A stretch of 64,000 nucleotides of DNA from Billgrantia tianxiuensis (GCF_009834345.1 NZ_CP035042.1:3348001-3412000), one strand, 5' to 3'; positions 38,302 through 49,819 are shown, counted from the stretch's first letter. Program-made: numbers and translations. The notes: generated from the letters alone by a model not told the origin.

Positions 38302-38655
38302 ATGTCCGCCCCTTCCCTGGACCTTCATGCCTTCGCCACCGGCTTCGCCGCCCTGGCAGTCGCCGTGAGCCTGGTCATCGGCCTGCTTCCCGCCCGTCAG
38401 GCGATCGACGACTTCGAGGCTCCACAGGTCCTGGTCGCCTTTTTTCTTCCTGGGAAGCCCGCTCGCACCAGCCGCGACGCCATTCGTGAGGTCGGTGCAC
38501 TGCCGCGCCAGGTACTGCTGGGCGGTATGCTGGTCAGCTTCGTGGCCTGGCATCCGCAGCAGGTCGAACGACTGGAGCGGGGCGGGGCCTTCGCGCTGAC
38601 CCTGCCCTCCCGGCCCGGATTCGCGCTGGGTTGTACCGTCAGCGCTCCGCCATGA
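38302..38655 (+). CDS. Small protein of unknown function
   Basis: 117 residues with one hydrophobic N-terminal segment (FATGFAALAVAVSLVIGLLPA) and a soluble remainder. It follows the MFS gene by 3 bp, suggesting co-translation. The ATG is preceded by GGGAGGCTGATCC. Its 3' end overlaps the convergent PRPP-synthetase-like gene by 17 bp. No family recognised. Confidence 0.6.
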   Translation: MSAPSLDLHAFATGFAALAVAVSLVIGLLPARQAIDDFEAPQVLVAFFLPGKPARTSRDAIREVGALPRQVLLGGMLVSFVAWHPQQVERLERGGAFALTLPSRPGFALGCTVSAPP

Positions 38656-39532
38656 TCACGCTCAGGGCCTCGGCCAGCACGGGTGCCATGAACACGACAT
38701 TACTTTCGTGGGCGATGGTATCGGTACTCCACACCTCTCCCACACCGGCCTCGCGAATGACGCTCAACGCATCGCCGGCAAACAGCGCATGGGTCACTGC
38801 CACGTCCACGCTGGCGGCCCCGGCCTCCAGTGCTCGTTGTGCAGCCTGGGCCAGGGTACGGCCGGAGCTGGCAATATCGTCGAGCAGCACGATACGACGT
38901 CCGGCAATGGCCAGATCCGGCAGCGCGATGTCGACGTCACGGTCGCCGTGACGCACCTTGGTGCACACGCCGCTGTCGAGCCCCGCCACCCGGGCAGCGC
39001 TCTCCACCCACTGCGCCGACTCCGCATCGGGCCCTAGCAACAGCGCCTCGTGACGCCGCTCGGCAATCGTCACCGCCAGTTGGGGAGCGCCCGAGAGAGC
39101 GATGGCATGGCGCAGGGGCACTGCCTGGTCGAGACGCTCGATCCGGTGCAGGTGGGGGTCGACGGTGACCACGGCGTCGAACGATTCGGCCAGGAAACCG
39201 CCTACCAGGCGTTGGCTGACCAGCTCTCCCGGGTTGAAGGCCATGTCCTGACGCATGTAGGCCAGGTAGGGAGCCACCAATACCAGATGCTCGACGCCAC
39301 GCTCGCGTGCGTGACGAGCCAGCAACATCAGTTCCACCAGCTTGTCGTTGGGATGGTTCAGGCTGCGGTAGATCACCAAGCATGTCGGCAATTCCTCAAC
39401 GGGCAGCCGAAGGCATAGTTCATCGTCGGGGAAGCGATGACGACCTACCCGTTGGGCCTCGATGGCGAGGGCCGCGGCCAGGCGCCTGGCAGGATGGGCC
39501 TCCTCGTCGAAATAGAGCAGGGCTGCGTGCAT
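38639..39532 (-). CDS. Ribose-phosphate pyrophosphokinase (PRPP synthetase) family protein
   Basis: 297 residues, PRS fold. N-terminal RFPDDELCLRLP and ATP-region PYLAYMRQDMAFNPGE, PRPP-binding loop RIVLLDDIASSGRTLAQAAQ. It is shorter and more divergent than housekeeping Prs (~310-315 residues). Its start codon shares a base with the stop of the AMP-phosphorylase-type gene (TGATG), so the two are translationally coupled. Probable role: making PRPP from a ribose phosphate released by its partner; see findings. The organism's main prs is expected elsewhere. Confidence 0.85.
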   Translation of the reverse strand: MHAALLYFDEEAHPARRLAAALAIEAQRVGRHRFPDDELCLRLPVEELPTCLVIYRSLNHPNDKLVELMLLARHARERGVEHLVLVAPYLAYMRQDMAFNPGELVSQRLVGGFLAESFDAVVTVDPHLHRIERLDQAVPLRHAIALSGAPQLAVTIAERRHEALLLGPDAESAQWVESAARVAGLDSGVCTKVRHGDRDVDIALPDLAIAGRRIVLLDDIASSGRTLAQAAQRALEAGAASVDVAVTHALFAGDALSVIREAGVGEVWSTDTIAHESNVVFMAPVLAEALSVIMAER

Positions 39533-41124
39533 CAGAACTCCACGTTCAGGCGATTGATCTCATCCGACTGACCGATACTGTAGCCGCTGTCGTGCTCACT
39601 GCACTGATGGGCGAATCCTCGTTCGCTACGAAAGGCGGCATGCACTCGGTAGAGGGGCTGATCCCGTTCGACCCGATCGCCGATCTTGGCCAGCAGATCG
39701 ACCCCGGCGCCCTGGGCCTTGGGCGCGCCGGCCAGGCGCGCGATGCGGGCCAGGCGCAGGTTGTCGATGGCGGTCACCACTCCCTCCCGGGGTGCCAGCA
39801 CCTCGAAGCGATGCGGCGCCAGCTCGGGATCGTCGATGTCGAAAGGCTTCTCTCCCTGGGCGCGTATAATGGCCTGCATCTTTTCCAGGGCACGGCCGGA
39901 GTCGAGGATGTCCCGGGCAATGCCGAAGCCGTCGCCACCGCGAATGTCGGGGTCGAACTCCAGCATTCGCCCCGCCAGACGCAGCGATTTCTGGCGCAGG
40001 TCCATGGGGGCGTCCGGGTGGTTAGTGAGCACTCGCATCACGTCGCGGGCCTCCAGCACCGGGCCGATTCCGCACCCCACCGGTTGACTGCCATCGGTTA
40101 TCACCGTGTCCAGCACCAGGCCCATACGCCCTGCCACGAACTCAAACAGCTTACGCAGTCGGCGTGCCTCCGGCATGCTGCGCACCTTGGCGTGGGGGCC
40201 CACTGGAATGTCGAGCAGCAGGTGGGTCGAGCCGGCAGCCACTTTCTTCGACAGAATGGAAGCCACCATCTGTCCCGGCGAGTCGATCGACAGCGGACGC
40301 TCCACTGCAATCAGCACGTCGTCGGCCGGGGAAAGCTCGCTGGTGCCGCCCCAGGCCACGCATCCGCGGTGAGTACGCACCAACTCACCCAGCTCGTCGA
40401 AGGGCACTTCCACCTTGGCCAGCACCTCCATGGTGTCGGCGGTTCCCGAAGGCGAGGTGATCGCGCGCGACGAGGTCTTGGGGCACAGCAGACCGTGGGC
40501 CGCCACGATGGGCACCACCAGCATGGAGGTACGATTGCCGGGAATCCCACCGATGCAGTGTTTGTCGACGACTGGATGCTCATGCCAGTCGAGCCGGCGC
40601 CCCACCCGTGCCATGGCGTCGCTCAGGTAGAAGATCTCCTCTCGATCGAGCTCGCCCAGCTCACAGGCCACCACGAAGGCGGTCAGCTCGATTTTCGAGT
40701 AGCGCAGCTCGGCGATGTCCTGAACGATTTCGCGAAAGTCCCGACGCGAGAGGCGCTCACCGGCTATCTTGCGCCGCAGGGCGGGAATGGAGGCAGGTGG
40801 TTCCGCCTGCGACACGCTCACGGGATGTCCCTCCTCTACCCCCAGCAAGGCAAAGGCATCTTCGGAGAGACCCAGTTGGGTATGGCCGACGATGGCAACG
40901 TCATCGACCACATTCAGGGTCGCCAGAATACGCTGCCCATTGGCACGAACCTCGACCTTCGACAGCGCCTGGAAGCCTTCGGCCCGGTACAGGTCGCAAT
41001 CGCGGTGAAGGTAGGCGACGTTTTCACGGTAAGTATCGATCGCCACGCGACAAAGAGCGAGGGGCAGCCCCGACTCTTCGGTGGCTTCGTCACTGGTCGC
41101 TTGGGAGGAGCAGGTACGGTTCAT
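39532..41124 (-). CDS. AMP-phosphorylase-type member of the thymidine phosphorylase family
   Basis: 530 residues. N-terminal ~85-residue extension, then the pyrimidine nucleoside phosphorylase fold. The substrate loop is [19 protein letters not shown], and [20 protein letters not shown] follows. These are the forms found in archaeal AMP phosphorylase (VDKHxIGGVPGNRT), not in DeoA (DKHSTGG). AMP phosphorylase converts NMP + Pi to base + ribose 1,5-bisphosphate. The chosen start [13 protein letters not shown] at 41124 drops 30 upstream residues that look non-native. Coupled to the PRPP-synthetase homologue. Confidence 0.87.
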   Translation of the reverse strand: MNRTCSSQATSDEATEESGLPLALCRVAIDTYRENVAYLHRDCDLYRAEGFQALSKVEVRANGQRILATLNVVDDVAIVGHTQLGLSEDAFALLGVEEGHPVSVSQAEPPASIPALRRKIAGERLSRRDFREIVQDIAELRYSKIELTAFVVACELGELDREEIFYLSDAMARVGRRLDWHEHPVVDKHCIGGIPGNRTSMLVVPIVAAHGLLCPKTSSRAITSPSGTADTMEVLAKVEVPFDELGELVRTHRGCVAWGGTSELSPADDVLIAVERPLSIDSPGQMVASILSKKVAAGSTHLLLDIPVGPHAKVRSMPEARRLRKLFEFVAGRMGLVLDTVITDGSQPVGCGIGPVLEARDVMRVLTNHPDAPMDLRQKSLRLAGRMLEFDPDIRGGDGFGIARDILDSGRALEKMQAIIRAQGEKPFDIDDPELAPHRFEVLAPREGVVTAIDNLRLARIARLAGAPKAQGAGVDLLAKIGDRVERDQPLYRVHAAFRSERGFAHQCSEHDSGYSIGQSDEINRLNVEF

Positions 41125-41327
41125 GCGTCGTATCGTCCTGAGGCAATACTCTGAGTCTGCCCCATTTGCCACGGCTTGGGCAGCATGTTGGCTGGCTGCC
41201 ATGACCCAGGACAAGCTTGACCCATTACGACATCGTCAAGCGGCGGGTACGGGATGCAGGAGAACGGTACAGTTGGCGACTTTGCCACTATGCTCCGAGG
41301 AAAGAGGCAGCTAAGACGGGAGACGCT

Positions 41328-42272
41328 ATGAAATTTGCCATTATGGGTAGCGGCGGTGTCGGCGGCTACTTCGGCGCGCGCCTGGCCGAAGCCGGCGAGG
41401 ATGTGACGTTTATCGCCCGCGGCGAGCATCTTGCCGCCATGCAACGCCAAGGCCTGCGCGTGAGCAGCATCAAGGGAGACGTCGACCTGGCGCAAGTCAA
41501 GGCCACGGAGGATCCCGCCACGCTGGGCGAGGTGGATTGCGTCATCGTGGCGGTCAAGGCATGGCAGGTTCGCGAGGCGGCCGAGTCGATTCGTCCTCTG
41601 GTCGGCCCCGATACCCTGGTCCTGCCGCTGGAGAATGGCGTGGAAGCCGCCGACATCCTCGCCGAAGTGCTGGGAGAGGCTCCGGTGCTCGACGGACTCT
41701 GCGGGATCCTGGCCTGGCGGGAAGCACCGGGACACATTCGGCATGCCGGCGTGGACCCATTCATACGCTTCGGTGAGCGCGACAATCATAGCAGTGCGCG
41801 TACGGCACGACTCAAGGCCGTATTCGACAAGGTACACGGCGTCAGTGCCGAGATTCCCGACGACATTCGCGTCGCTCAGTGGAGCAAATTCCTGTTCATC
41901 TGCGCCATGAGCGGCATAGGCAGCATCACTCGCGCCCCGATCGGCGTCACGCGCCAACTTCCCGAAACCCGGGCTCTGATCCAGGCCATGCTCGAGGAGA
42001 TCGACCAGGTCGCCCGAGCCCATGGCGTTGCCTTTCCTGCCGATGCCGTCGCCCGTGCCATGCAGTTCATCGATGCCATGCCAGCGGAGAGCACCTCTTC
42101 CATGCAGCGCAACATCATGGCTGGCGAACCCTCCGAGCTGGAGTCGCAGAATGGCGCCGTAGTGCGCCTGGGACAGGCGGTGGGCGTCGCCACCCCGGTG
42201 CATGGCATCATCCATGCCGCCCTGCTGCCCCAGGAGCTGGCAGCGCGTGGGGAGTTGCCACAAGCAACGTAG
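41328..42272 (+). CDS. 2-dehydropantoate 2-reductase family protein (PanE-like)
   Basis: 314 residues. N-terminal NADP Rossmann motif MKFAIMGSGGVGGYFGARLAEAGEDV, mid-domain DCVIVAVKAWQV and LPLENGVEA, C-terminal ApbA/PanE helical domain with LEEIDQVARAHGV and PAESTSSMQRNIMAG. The last matches the conserved TSMxxD block but has N-I in place of D-x. Could serve pantothenate synthesis or be one of the PanE-like paralogues; no other pan gene is near. ACGGGAGACGCT precedes the ATG. Confidence 0.88.
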   Translation: MKFAIMGSGGVGGYFGARLAEAGEDVTFIARGEHLAAMQRQGLRVSSIKGDVDLAQVKATEDPATLGEVDCVIVAVKAWQVREAAESIRPLVGPDTLVLPLENGVEAADILAEVLGEAPVLDGLCGILAWREAPGHIRHAGVDPFIRFGERDNHSSARTARLKAVFDKVHGVSAEIPDDIRVAQWSKFLFICAMSGIGSITRAPIGVTRQLPETRALIQAMLEEIDQVARAHGVAFPADAVARAMQFIDAMPAESTSSMQRNIMAGEPSELESQNGAVVRLGQAVGVATPVHGIIHAALLPQELAARGELPQAT

Positions 42273-42367
42273 CGTGCCCCGCCAAGACCGCTAGGGCATA
42301 TTGGAGTATGCTTAATTCATGGAGGCATATCGCACCGGAAAGTGCCTCTCTGCCCCGATGGAGCCCC

Positions 42368-43138
42368 ATGATGAGCGAACTTCCCCACAATGCCCCGGGC
42401 CAGCGCTGGGATGCCGAGGCCTATATGCACAACGCCGATTTCGTCGCCGAGCTGGGCGACACGGTAGCGAGAATGCTCGCCCCTCGCCGCGGCGAACGCA
42501 TACTCGACCTGGGCTGCGGCGACGGTACCCTGACCGAGGTGCTGGCGAAGTCCGGGGCCACCGTCGTGGGCGTGGACGCCGCTATCGACATGGTCGAAGC
42601 CGCCCGGGCACGGGGGCTCGACGCTCGCGTCCTGGATGCCCACAACCTGCCCTTCGAACATGAGTTCGATGCCGTGTTCAGCAATGCCGCCCTGCACTGG
42701 ATGCTGAATCACGAAGCCGTGGTGGCAAGTATCCATCGTGCCCTCAAGCCGGGCGGGCGCTTTGTGGCTGAATTCGGCGGCCATGGCAACGTCGCAGCGA
42801 TCTGTACCGCCATGCTGGCGGCACTCCAGGCGCGAGGCATCAGCGGCAAGGCTCGCTTCCCATGGTTCTTTCCCACACCAGAGGAGTACCGTGAATCTCT
42901 GGAAGCGGCAGGATTCAAGGTCGAGTCCATCGAGCTGATCCCGCGACCGACCCGCCTGTCTACCGGTATGGCCGGCTGGCTCGCCACCTTTGCCAATCCT
43001 TTCCTGCATGGCCTGGACGAAGAACTCCGCGAGGCAATACTGGACGACGCGGAGTCGCTGTTGACACCGAGCCTGCGCGACAGCCATGGCAACTGGACGG
43101 CCGATTACGTTCGCTTGCGGGTGAAGGCACATCGCTGA
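42368..43138 (+). CDS. Class I SAM-dependent methyltransferase
   Basis: 256 residues. SAM motif I ERILDLGCGDGTLTEVLA, motif II region VVGVDAAIDMVEAARARG, then FDAVFSNAALHWM, which resembles trans-aconitate methyltransferase and BioC-type enzymes. Substrate unknown. Start at the first of two adjacent ATGs after GATGGAGCCCC. It follows panE-like by 95 bp and ends at a hairpin shared with convergent ectD. Confidence 0.85.
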   Translation: MMSELPHNAPGQRWDAEAYMHNADFVAELGDTVARMLAPRRGERILDLGCGDGTLTEVLAKSGATVVGVDAAIDMVEAARARGLDARVLDAHNLPFEHEFDAVFSNAALHWMLNHEAVVASIHRALKPGGRFVAEFGGHGNVAAICTAMLAALQARGISGKARFPWFFPTPEEYRESLEAAGFKVESIELIPRPTRLSTGMAGWLATFANPFLHGLDEELREAILDDAESLLTPSLRDSHGNWTADYVRLRVKAHR

Positions 43139-43172
43139 CACGCAGCGTCTCCTGCCCATGCGCCAGCCCAGC

Positions 43173-43194
43173 GGGACGGCACTCCTGCCGTCCC
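43173..43194. terminator. Hairpin between convergent methyltransferase and ectD
   Basis: Perfect 9-bp stem GGGACGGCA / TGCCGTCCC with a 4-nt loop. There is no U-run, so termination may be partial, but it lies exactly between the converging ends. Confidence 0.55.
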
Positions 43195-43206
43195 CTGACG
43201 GCTGAC

Positions 43207-44118
43207 TCAGCCGATGGGCTCGAGTGCGCTCCAATCCGTACGATTGGCCAGAAATTCCGGACGCGGCCGGTTACCGCAGAAAGGATTCATCAGGCCGTTG
43301 TCTACGCTGTTATAGACGAAGAAGAGGTTGCTGCGCGGCCAGCATGACATGTTGATGTTAGAGCCGTGCATGGTATTGCACTCGAACATCACCAAGGTGC
43401 CGGCCGGCCCCTTGGGCGCCTCGATATCCCCCTTGAGCATCAGCTCGCGCAAGCTGGCGTTGTCAGGCACGCCCACGTCCTGGCTCTTGAGCGACTCCTT
43501 GTAATTGTCCGTCGGCGTGCGTCCCACGCAAGGCACGAAATACTTGTGTGAGCCCGGAATCAGCATCAGTGGGCCATTGAACTCGCCGTTGTCGGTCAAT
43601 ACGATAGAGCAGCTCAGGGAGCGCATGCGTGGCATGCCGTCCTCGCTGTGCCAGGTCTCGAAATCGGAATGCCAATCGAAGCCCTTGCCCTTGAAGCCCG
43701 GCTTGTAATTGATGCGGGATTGATGAATGTATACGTCCTTGCCCAGTAACTGCTCGACCATGGCCAACAGCCGGGGATCGCGGGTCAGACGGCTGAAGCG
43801 CTCCGATATCTCGTGAATGCCGAAGATAGAACGAATCTCCTCCCGCCCAGGCTCCAGAATGGTACCTTCGGAGAGTTTGAGATCATCATCTTGTTCATAC
43901 TCACGAAGTTCGTGGATAAAAGCTTCCATTTCCTCACGATCAAAGAAGCCTTCAAACGAAAGAAAGCCCTTCTCCTCGTATTCGCGTACTTGCTCCTCGC
44001 TCAGAGGTCCATCGTTGCGCTGGGCCCCCTCGCTGAAGACAACGGGATCGATACGCTCGAACATCCCCAGCTTGCGCTCCAAGCGCGTGGGAAACAGATC
44101 CTGTACGTCCTTTTTCAT
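43207..44118 (-). CDS. ectD: Ectoine hydroxylase EctD
   Basis: Fe(II)/2-oxoglutarate dioxygenase converting ectoine to 5-hydroxyectoine, a compatible solute. 303 residues. Iron ligands His150 and Asp152 lie in the EctD signature FDWHSDFETWHSEDGMP and the third ligand is His251 in FECNTMHGSN. RSNLFFVYNSV holds the 2-oxoglutarate arginine region. The ATG at 44118 has GGAGGAGCATGCG before it; upstream ATGs at 44133 and 44172 are not needed. ectABC are not adjacent, so ectoine synthesis must be encoded elsewhere. The 158-bp leader probably holds an osmotically responsive promoter, which I could not define. Confidence 0.97.
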   Translation of the reverse strand: MKKDVQDLFPTRLERKLGMFERIDPVVFSEGAQRNDGPLSEEQVREYEEKGFLSFEGFFDREEMEAFIHELREYEQDDDLKLSEGTILEPGREEIRSIFGIHEISERFSRLTRDPRLLAMVEQLLGKDVYIHQSRINYKPGFKGKGFDWHSDFETWHSEDGMPRMRSLSCSIVLTDNGEFNGPLMLIPGSHKYFVPCVGRTPTDNYKESLKSQDVGVPDNASLRELMLKGDIEAPKGPAGTLVMFECNTMHGSNINMSCWPRSNLFFVYNSVDNGLMNPFCGNRPRPEFLANRTDWSALEPIG

Positions 44119-44276
44119 CGCATGCTCCTCCATGAATCCAAGCGAAATGCCAATCTTCCCATTGGTAATCACTCAACCTAGACCTGGAAACGTTTGCATG
44201 CAAAGCGAGTTTGTATCGGCCTATTGCGCAACGAAAATTAACCGTAATCGAATCCTGACTAATCGCGTTGACGAGC

Positions 44277-44993
44277 TTAATCACGGTTGCTGAGTGTCGA
44301 AAGATTATCCGCACGGTTCCACTGTCTGATCTCACGGCACAATCGCCGCCGTTGCCAGGACGATGAGAGTCTTTTGGTATCCCAGGTTGCCGGTACCAGA
44401 CCGCAGCCCGGTTGCTGATCGATGAACTCGAAACGCCGCTCGGCACCGATCGGCAGATCCTCCGAACCGTAAATACAGATGATGCGGATGGTCAGAGAGC
44501 GAAACACGACGTCGTTCAGCGGACGATATCCCTCCATCTCGAAGCCACCATCGTGGGCCAGCCGCCGGGTCAGGGCACCGAAGCTGTCGATGTGCACGAA
44601 GTTGCCTGACCCCAGCGGCCCCTGATGCGACCCGTCGCGCACGATGGGAGACGAGTCGGTGGCAAGGGTGGAACCGTCTCCCTCACGGTTCTCGTCGCCG
44701 TCGCCGTCGCTGTAGCTTTCGGTACGATCCGTCACGTCGACCCGCACGACGCCCTGTGAAGTTTCCAGTTCGGCAATGATGTGCTGGATGAAAACCGGCT
44801 CGGCACTCATGTTGCTGATGATGCAAAGGGCATCGATATCCTTTTTACGGCCCCGGTTGATCAGCAGGCGCGGCCGGCGCTGGCGGCGAAAACTGAAGTA
44901 GAGGAGTTGTGCGTAAACGACCCATACGATCAGGGTACCGATATCCGTCAGCACGGAGACGTCGTCCCCGTGCTGGGTGACCCAGTCGAGCAT
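44277..44993 (-). CDS. Single-pass membrane protein of unknown function
   Basis: 238 residues. One N-terminal helix (VLTDIGTLIVWVVYAQLLYFSF) then a basic stretch and a soluble domain with beta-rich look (DALCIISNMSAEPVFIQHIIAELETSQGVVRVDVTD). It contains a low-complexity acidic linker (SYSDGDGDENREGDGS). The family is not recognised, though it looks conserved rather than random. Leftward, 158 bp upstream of ectD. Confidence 0.7.
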   Translation of the reverse strand: MLDWVTQHGDDVSVLTDIGTLIVWVVYAQLLYFSFRRQRRPRLLINRGRKKDIDALCIISNMSAEPVFIQHIIAELETSQGVVRVDVTDRTESYSDGDGDENREGDGSTLATDSSPIVRDGSHQGPLGSGNFVHIDSFGALTRRLAHDGGFEMEGYRPLNDVVFRSLTIRIICIYGSEDLPIGAERRFEFIDQQPGCGLVPATWDTKRLSSSWQRRRLCREIRQWNRADNLSTLSNRD

Positions 44994-45032
44994 TGCAATC
45001 CTCCCTGACTGCGACGAAAGCTACGCCAGCGA

Positions 45033-45509
45033 TCAACCGCGCTGGTAGGTGCCGATCAGCCGATTCATGCCGAGCAGGTGCGGCTCGAGCTGTTTGAGCA
45101 GCTCCTCCAACCCAAGCCCCTCGGGCAAATCGGTCGGCTTGTCGAGAGCCAGCACCCAAAAGTAGTAATGATGCACGCCGTGCCCCTCCGGCGGCATGGG
45201 ACCACCATAGCCGAGCTTGCCGAAATCGTTCTTGCCCCTCGTGCCATCGCTGGTACCTTCGGCCAGTGTCGTGGTGGAACCCGGCAAGTTGTAGAGCAGC
45301 CAATGCACGAAGCCATAGCTGCCGTACTGAACGAGAGGCGCATCGGGATCGTGGCAGATGATCGCATACCCCTTGGTGCCCTCGGGAGCGCTGCGCCAGC
45401 TCAGCGCCGGCGAGGTATCGTCGCCCTCACCGGTATGTCGGGTGGGAATCGCACCATGTGACTGAAAAGCGGAACTTTCCAGTTGCATGTTAGAAAGTGC
45501 AAAAGCCAT
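45033..45509 (-). CDS. YbhB/YbcL family Raf-kinase-inhibitor-like (PEBP) protein
   Basis: 158 residues. PEBP fold with the ligand-pocket motifs TSPALSWRSAPEGTKGYAIICHDPDAP and FVHWLLYNLPG, then GVHHYYFWVLALD. Bacterial members bind small anions or phospholipid heads; function is unclear. The frame is open further upstream, but CAGGAGGAATCACGCT before the ATG at 45509 decides the start. Divergent from the flavodoxin-fold gene. Confidence 0.9.
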   Translation of the reverse strand: MAFALSNMQLESSAFQSHGAIPTRHTGEGDDTSPALSWRSAPEGTKGYAIICHDPDAPLVQYGSYGFVHWLLYNLPGSTTTLAEGTSDGTRGKNDFGKLGYGGPMPPEGHGVHHYYFWVLALDKPTDLPEGLGLEELLKQLEPHLLGMNRLIGTYQRG

Positions 45510-45585
45510 TAGCGTGATTCCTCCTGTATTGGCAAAGCGAAATGATGCCGAAACAGCGTCGGAAAAAGCCGTTAGACTGTCAAAC

Positions 45586-46046
45586 ATGAAACGCCTGCTG
45601 ATCGTGGCCCATGCGCCCTCGCCCAATACCCAACGCCTGCGGGACGCCGCCGCGCGCGGCGCGCAACACCCTGACGTCGAGGCAGTCGAGGTTGTGGTAA
45701 AGCCCCCCTCGAGGCGGGTCCGGAGGACATACGTGCCAGCGATGCCGTCCTGCTCGGCACCACCGAGAACCTGGGCTACATGAGCGGCGCACTGAAGGAT
45801 TTTTTCGACCGCAGCTACTACCCCCTACTGGAAGAGAAACAGGGCCTGCCCTGCGCGCTCTATGTGCGCGCCGGTCATGATGGCACCGGTACGCGCCGCG
45901 CGGTGGAAAGCATTGTCACCGGGCTGCGCTGGCGCTGGGTTCAAGAGCCACTGATCCTGCGCGGCGAGTGGCGGGAGGAATTCGCCGAGCAGGTGGAGGA
46001 GCTAGGCCTCTACCTGGCAGCTGGGCTCGAGGCCGGCATTCTCTAG
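45586..46046 (+). CDS. Flavodoxin-fold NAD(P)H-dependent oxidoreductase, interrupted by a -1 frameshift
   Basis: The first frame, [18 protein letters not shown] to VVVKPP, carries the flavodoxin phosphate loop. The second, [17 protein letters not shown] then [20 protein letters not shown] to 46046, carries the isoalloxazine region. Joined they make a 153-residue protein of normal family length. The break is the C6 run at 45703-45708; a seventh C gives [13 protein letters not shown]. It probably reduces quinones or flavins with FMN. Divergent from the YbhB-like gene by 76 bp. Confidence 0.82.
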
Positions 46047-46047
46047 C

Positions 46048-46071
46048 AAAACGGCACCCCGAGGGGTGCCG
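46048..46071 (-). terminator. Rho-independent terminator of fadBA
   Basis: 9-bp stem CGGCACCCC / GGGGTGCCG with a very tight loop. On the leftward strand it is followed by four T, 35 bp after the fadA stop. Confidence 0.65.
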
Positions 46072-46105
46072 CTGCATTGCAAGAAAAGAATGGTCGGGGC
46101 AAGGG

Positions 46106-47308
<1,203 letters not shown>

Positions 47309-49483
47309 TTAGCCCTGGGCCTTGGGATAGAAGCGCTCGCCGCTCTCGGCCATCTGGCGCAACTTGTCGGTGGGGGCATAGAGCGCTCCCAGCTCCTCGG
47401 CCAGACCGTCGGCCAGCTTGACGAACTCGGCCACCCCCATGGCGTCGATATAGCGCAGCGCGCCACCACGGAACGGCGGGAAGCCGATGCCGTAGATCAG
47501 TGCCATGTCGGCTTCGGCTGGGGTTTCGACGATGCCGTCTTCCAGGCAGCGCACGGTCTCCAGGCACAGCGGCACCATCATGCGGGCGATGATGTCCTCG
47601 TCGGAAAACTCTTTTTCCTGCTGGACGACCTGCTTGACCAGCTCATGGGCTTTGTCGTCGCTGACCTTCTTCGGCTTGCCCTTCTTGTCTTCCTCGTAGG
47701 CGTAGAAACCCTTGTCGTTCTTCTGGCCCAGGCGCTCGTTCTCGTACATGACCTGGATTGCCGTCTTCGCGTCGCGTGCCATGCGATCAGGAAAGCCTTC
47801 GGCCATCACCTCATTGGCGTGCACGGCAGTATCCATGCCCACCACGTCGAGCAGATAGGCAGGGCCCATGGGCCAACCGAACTTCTCCATCACCTTGTCG
47901 ACGCGCTGGAAATCGGCACCCTGCTCGACCAGCAGGCTGAAACCGCCGAAATAGGGGAACAGCACGCGGTTGACCAGGAATCCGGGGCAGTCGTTGACCA
48001 CGATCGGTGTCTTGCCCATGGCCCGGGCATAGGCCACGGTAGCCGCCACCGCGGCGTCGCCGGTCTTCTCGCCGCGAATGACCTCGACCAGCGGCATGCG
48101 GTGCACCGGGTTGAAGAAGTGCATGCCGCAGAAGTTCTCGGGGCGCTTGAGGTTCTGTGCCAGGCGAGTGATGGAGATGGTCGAGGTATTGGAGGTGAGG
48201 ATGGTGTCCTCGCCCACCAGGCCTTCCACCTCGGTCAGCACCGCGTCCTTGACCTTGGGATTCTCGACCACCGCCTCGACCACCAGGTCGACGTGACCAA
48301 AATCGCCGTAGGAGAGTGTCGGGCGGATGTGAGTCAGCTTCTCGGCCATCAGCTCGGTGCTGAGCTTGCCGCGCTCCACCTGCTTGGCGAACAGCTTGCG
48401 CGACTCCTTGAGCCCCAGCTCGATGGCTTCCTCCTTGATATCCTTCATCAGGATCGGCGTACCCTTGGAGGCACTCTGATAAGCGATGCCACCACCCATG
48501 ATGCCGGCCCCCAGCACTGCCGCCTGCTTGACCGCCTTGGCCTGCTTCTCGTACTTGCCAGCCTTCTTCTTGACCACCTGATCGTTGAGGAACAGCCCTA
48601 CCAGGTTGTAGCAGACGTCGGTCAGCGCCAGCTTGGCGAAGGCCTTGGCCTCGATGGCCTGGGCACGGGCGCGCTCCTCGCCGGCCCCCTTCTGGATCAC
48701 CTTGATCGCCTCGACCGGCGCCGGGTAGTGCGGCCCAGCCTTGCCAGCCACGTAGCCCTTGGCGGTCTCGAAGGCCATCATCTGCTCAATGGCGTTGAGC
48801 TTGAGCGGTCCGGTCTTCTCGGCACGGCGCGCCTGGTAGTCGAGTTCACCGGCGTTGGCTCGCGCGAGGATGTCCAATGCCGCCGCCTCGAGCTGCTCGT
48901 TTGGCACCACGGCGTCCACCGCACCCACCTTGAGGGCGGCATCAGCAGGATTCTCGCCACCACCAGCGATCCACTCCACGGCGTTGTCCGAACCGATCAG
49001 GCGTGGCAGGCGTACGCAGCCTCCCCAGCCAGGCAGGATGCCGAGCTTGGTTTCGGGCAGGCCGATCTTGGCTTTCTCGCCCATCACACGGAAGTCGGTA
49101 GTCAGCGTCACTTCGCAACCGCCACCCAGCGCCAGCCCGTTGATGGCAGTCACCGTGGGGAACGGCAGATCCTCGATAGCGTTGAAAATCTCGTGCACCC
49201 TGAGATTCATCTCGACCAGGTACTCTTCGCCCTTCTCGAAGATACCGTGGAATTCGGTGATATCGGCCCCGACGATGAAGACTTCCTTGCCACTGCCGAT
49301 CACCAATCCCTTCAGGCCGTTCTCGGCGCGAATGGCCTGAACGGCCTCATCCAGCTCGGCAACCACGGCGCTGGACAGCTTGTTGATGGACTCGTCCTTC
49401 AGGTCGAAGGTGAGCATGGCGATGTCAGCGTTACCGTTTCCGGTACCGCGTGCCACCGTGATGGCATTGCCTTGATAGATCAT
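47309..49483 (-). CDS. fadB: Multifunctional fatty acid oxidation complex alpha subunit FadB
   Basis: Enoyl-CoA hydratase, 3-hydroxyacyl-CoA dehydrogenase, isomerase and epimerase. 724 residues. The N-terminal crotonase domain has [15 protein letters not shown] and [19 protein letters not shown]. From ~310 the NAD domain has [18 protein letters not shown] and catalytic [19 protein letters not shown]. Length equals the gammaproteobacterial FadB. First gene of fadBA. The 336-bp upstream gap should contain the promoter; I could not see a clear FadR or PsrA site. Confidence 0.97.
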   Translation of the reverse strand: MIYQGNAITVARGTGNGNADIAMLTFDLKDESINKLSSAVVAELDEAVQAIRAENGLKGLVIGSGKEVFIVGADITEFHGIFEKGEEYLVEMNLRVHEIFNAIEDLPFPTVTAINGLALGGGCEVTLTTDFRVMGEKAKIGLPETKLGILPGWGGCVRLPRLIGSDNAVEWIAGGGENPADAALKVGAVDAVVPNEQLEAAALDILARANAGELDYQARRAEKTGPLKLNAIEQMMAFETAKGYVAGKAGPHYPAPVEAIKVIQKGAGEERARAQAIEAKAFAKLALTDVCYNLVGLFLNDQVVKKKAGKYEKQAKAVKQAAVLGAGIMGGGIAYQSASKGTPILMKDIKEEAIELGLKESRKLFAKQVERGKLSTELMAEKLTHIRPTLSYGDFGHVDLVVEAVVENPKVKDAVLTEVEGLVGEDTILTSNTSTISITRLAQNLKRPENFCGMHFFNPVHRMPLVEVIRGEKTGDAAVAATVAYARAMGKTPIVVNDCPGFLVNRVLFPYFGGFSLLVEQGADFQRVDKVMEKFGWPMGPAYLLDVVGMDTAVHANEVMAEGFPDRMARDAKTAIQVMYENERLGQKNDKGFYAYEEDKKGKPKKVSDDKAHELVKQVVQQEKEFSDEDIIARMMVPLCLETVRCLEDGIVETPAEADMALIYGIGFPPFRGGALRYIDAMGVAEFVKLADGLAEELGALYAPTDKLRQMAESGERFYPKAQG

Positions 49484-49819
49484 CCACGAATCTCCACACA
49501 GAGGTTGGCGTTGGAGGAGTGCCAGATTTCATACGGCCGTTTGATTCGAGAAAGCTTGGTGCACTCGGGCCGGCACGTCAAGTCCTCATTGACGCTTTAA
49601 TGGCACCGAACTCAACATGGGCTTCGAGCCGTGCAGGCTGGCCGCAATGATGGGTTCGGCAGCCCTCCGGCGGCGCTATCCGCTATGCTTTCTCCTGACG
49701 TGGAACCTTTCCATTAGTCCGTTAATCGAAATGTGACTAGCCGTTTCACGACGCGACAAGTTGCATTACACGCAAGGGGTCCGGACAATTCGGCAAATTC
49801 AACGATTAAGCGGAGTCCC
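49484..49819. other. Intergenic region between divergent fadB and slyA-like genes
   Basis: 336 bp with no credible gene. A loose -35/-10 pair (TTGCAT, then ACAATT after 18 bp) near 49762-49791 may serve the MarR gene. No clear fatty-acid regulator site or repeat was found by eye. Confidence 0.4.

Noticed and set aside
39307..41154. A 615-codon plus-strand frame opposite the PRPP-synthetase-like and AMP-phosphorylase-type genes
   Set aside because: Same shadow effect; the minus strand carries two coupled enzymes with catalytic motifs.
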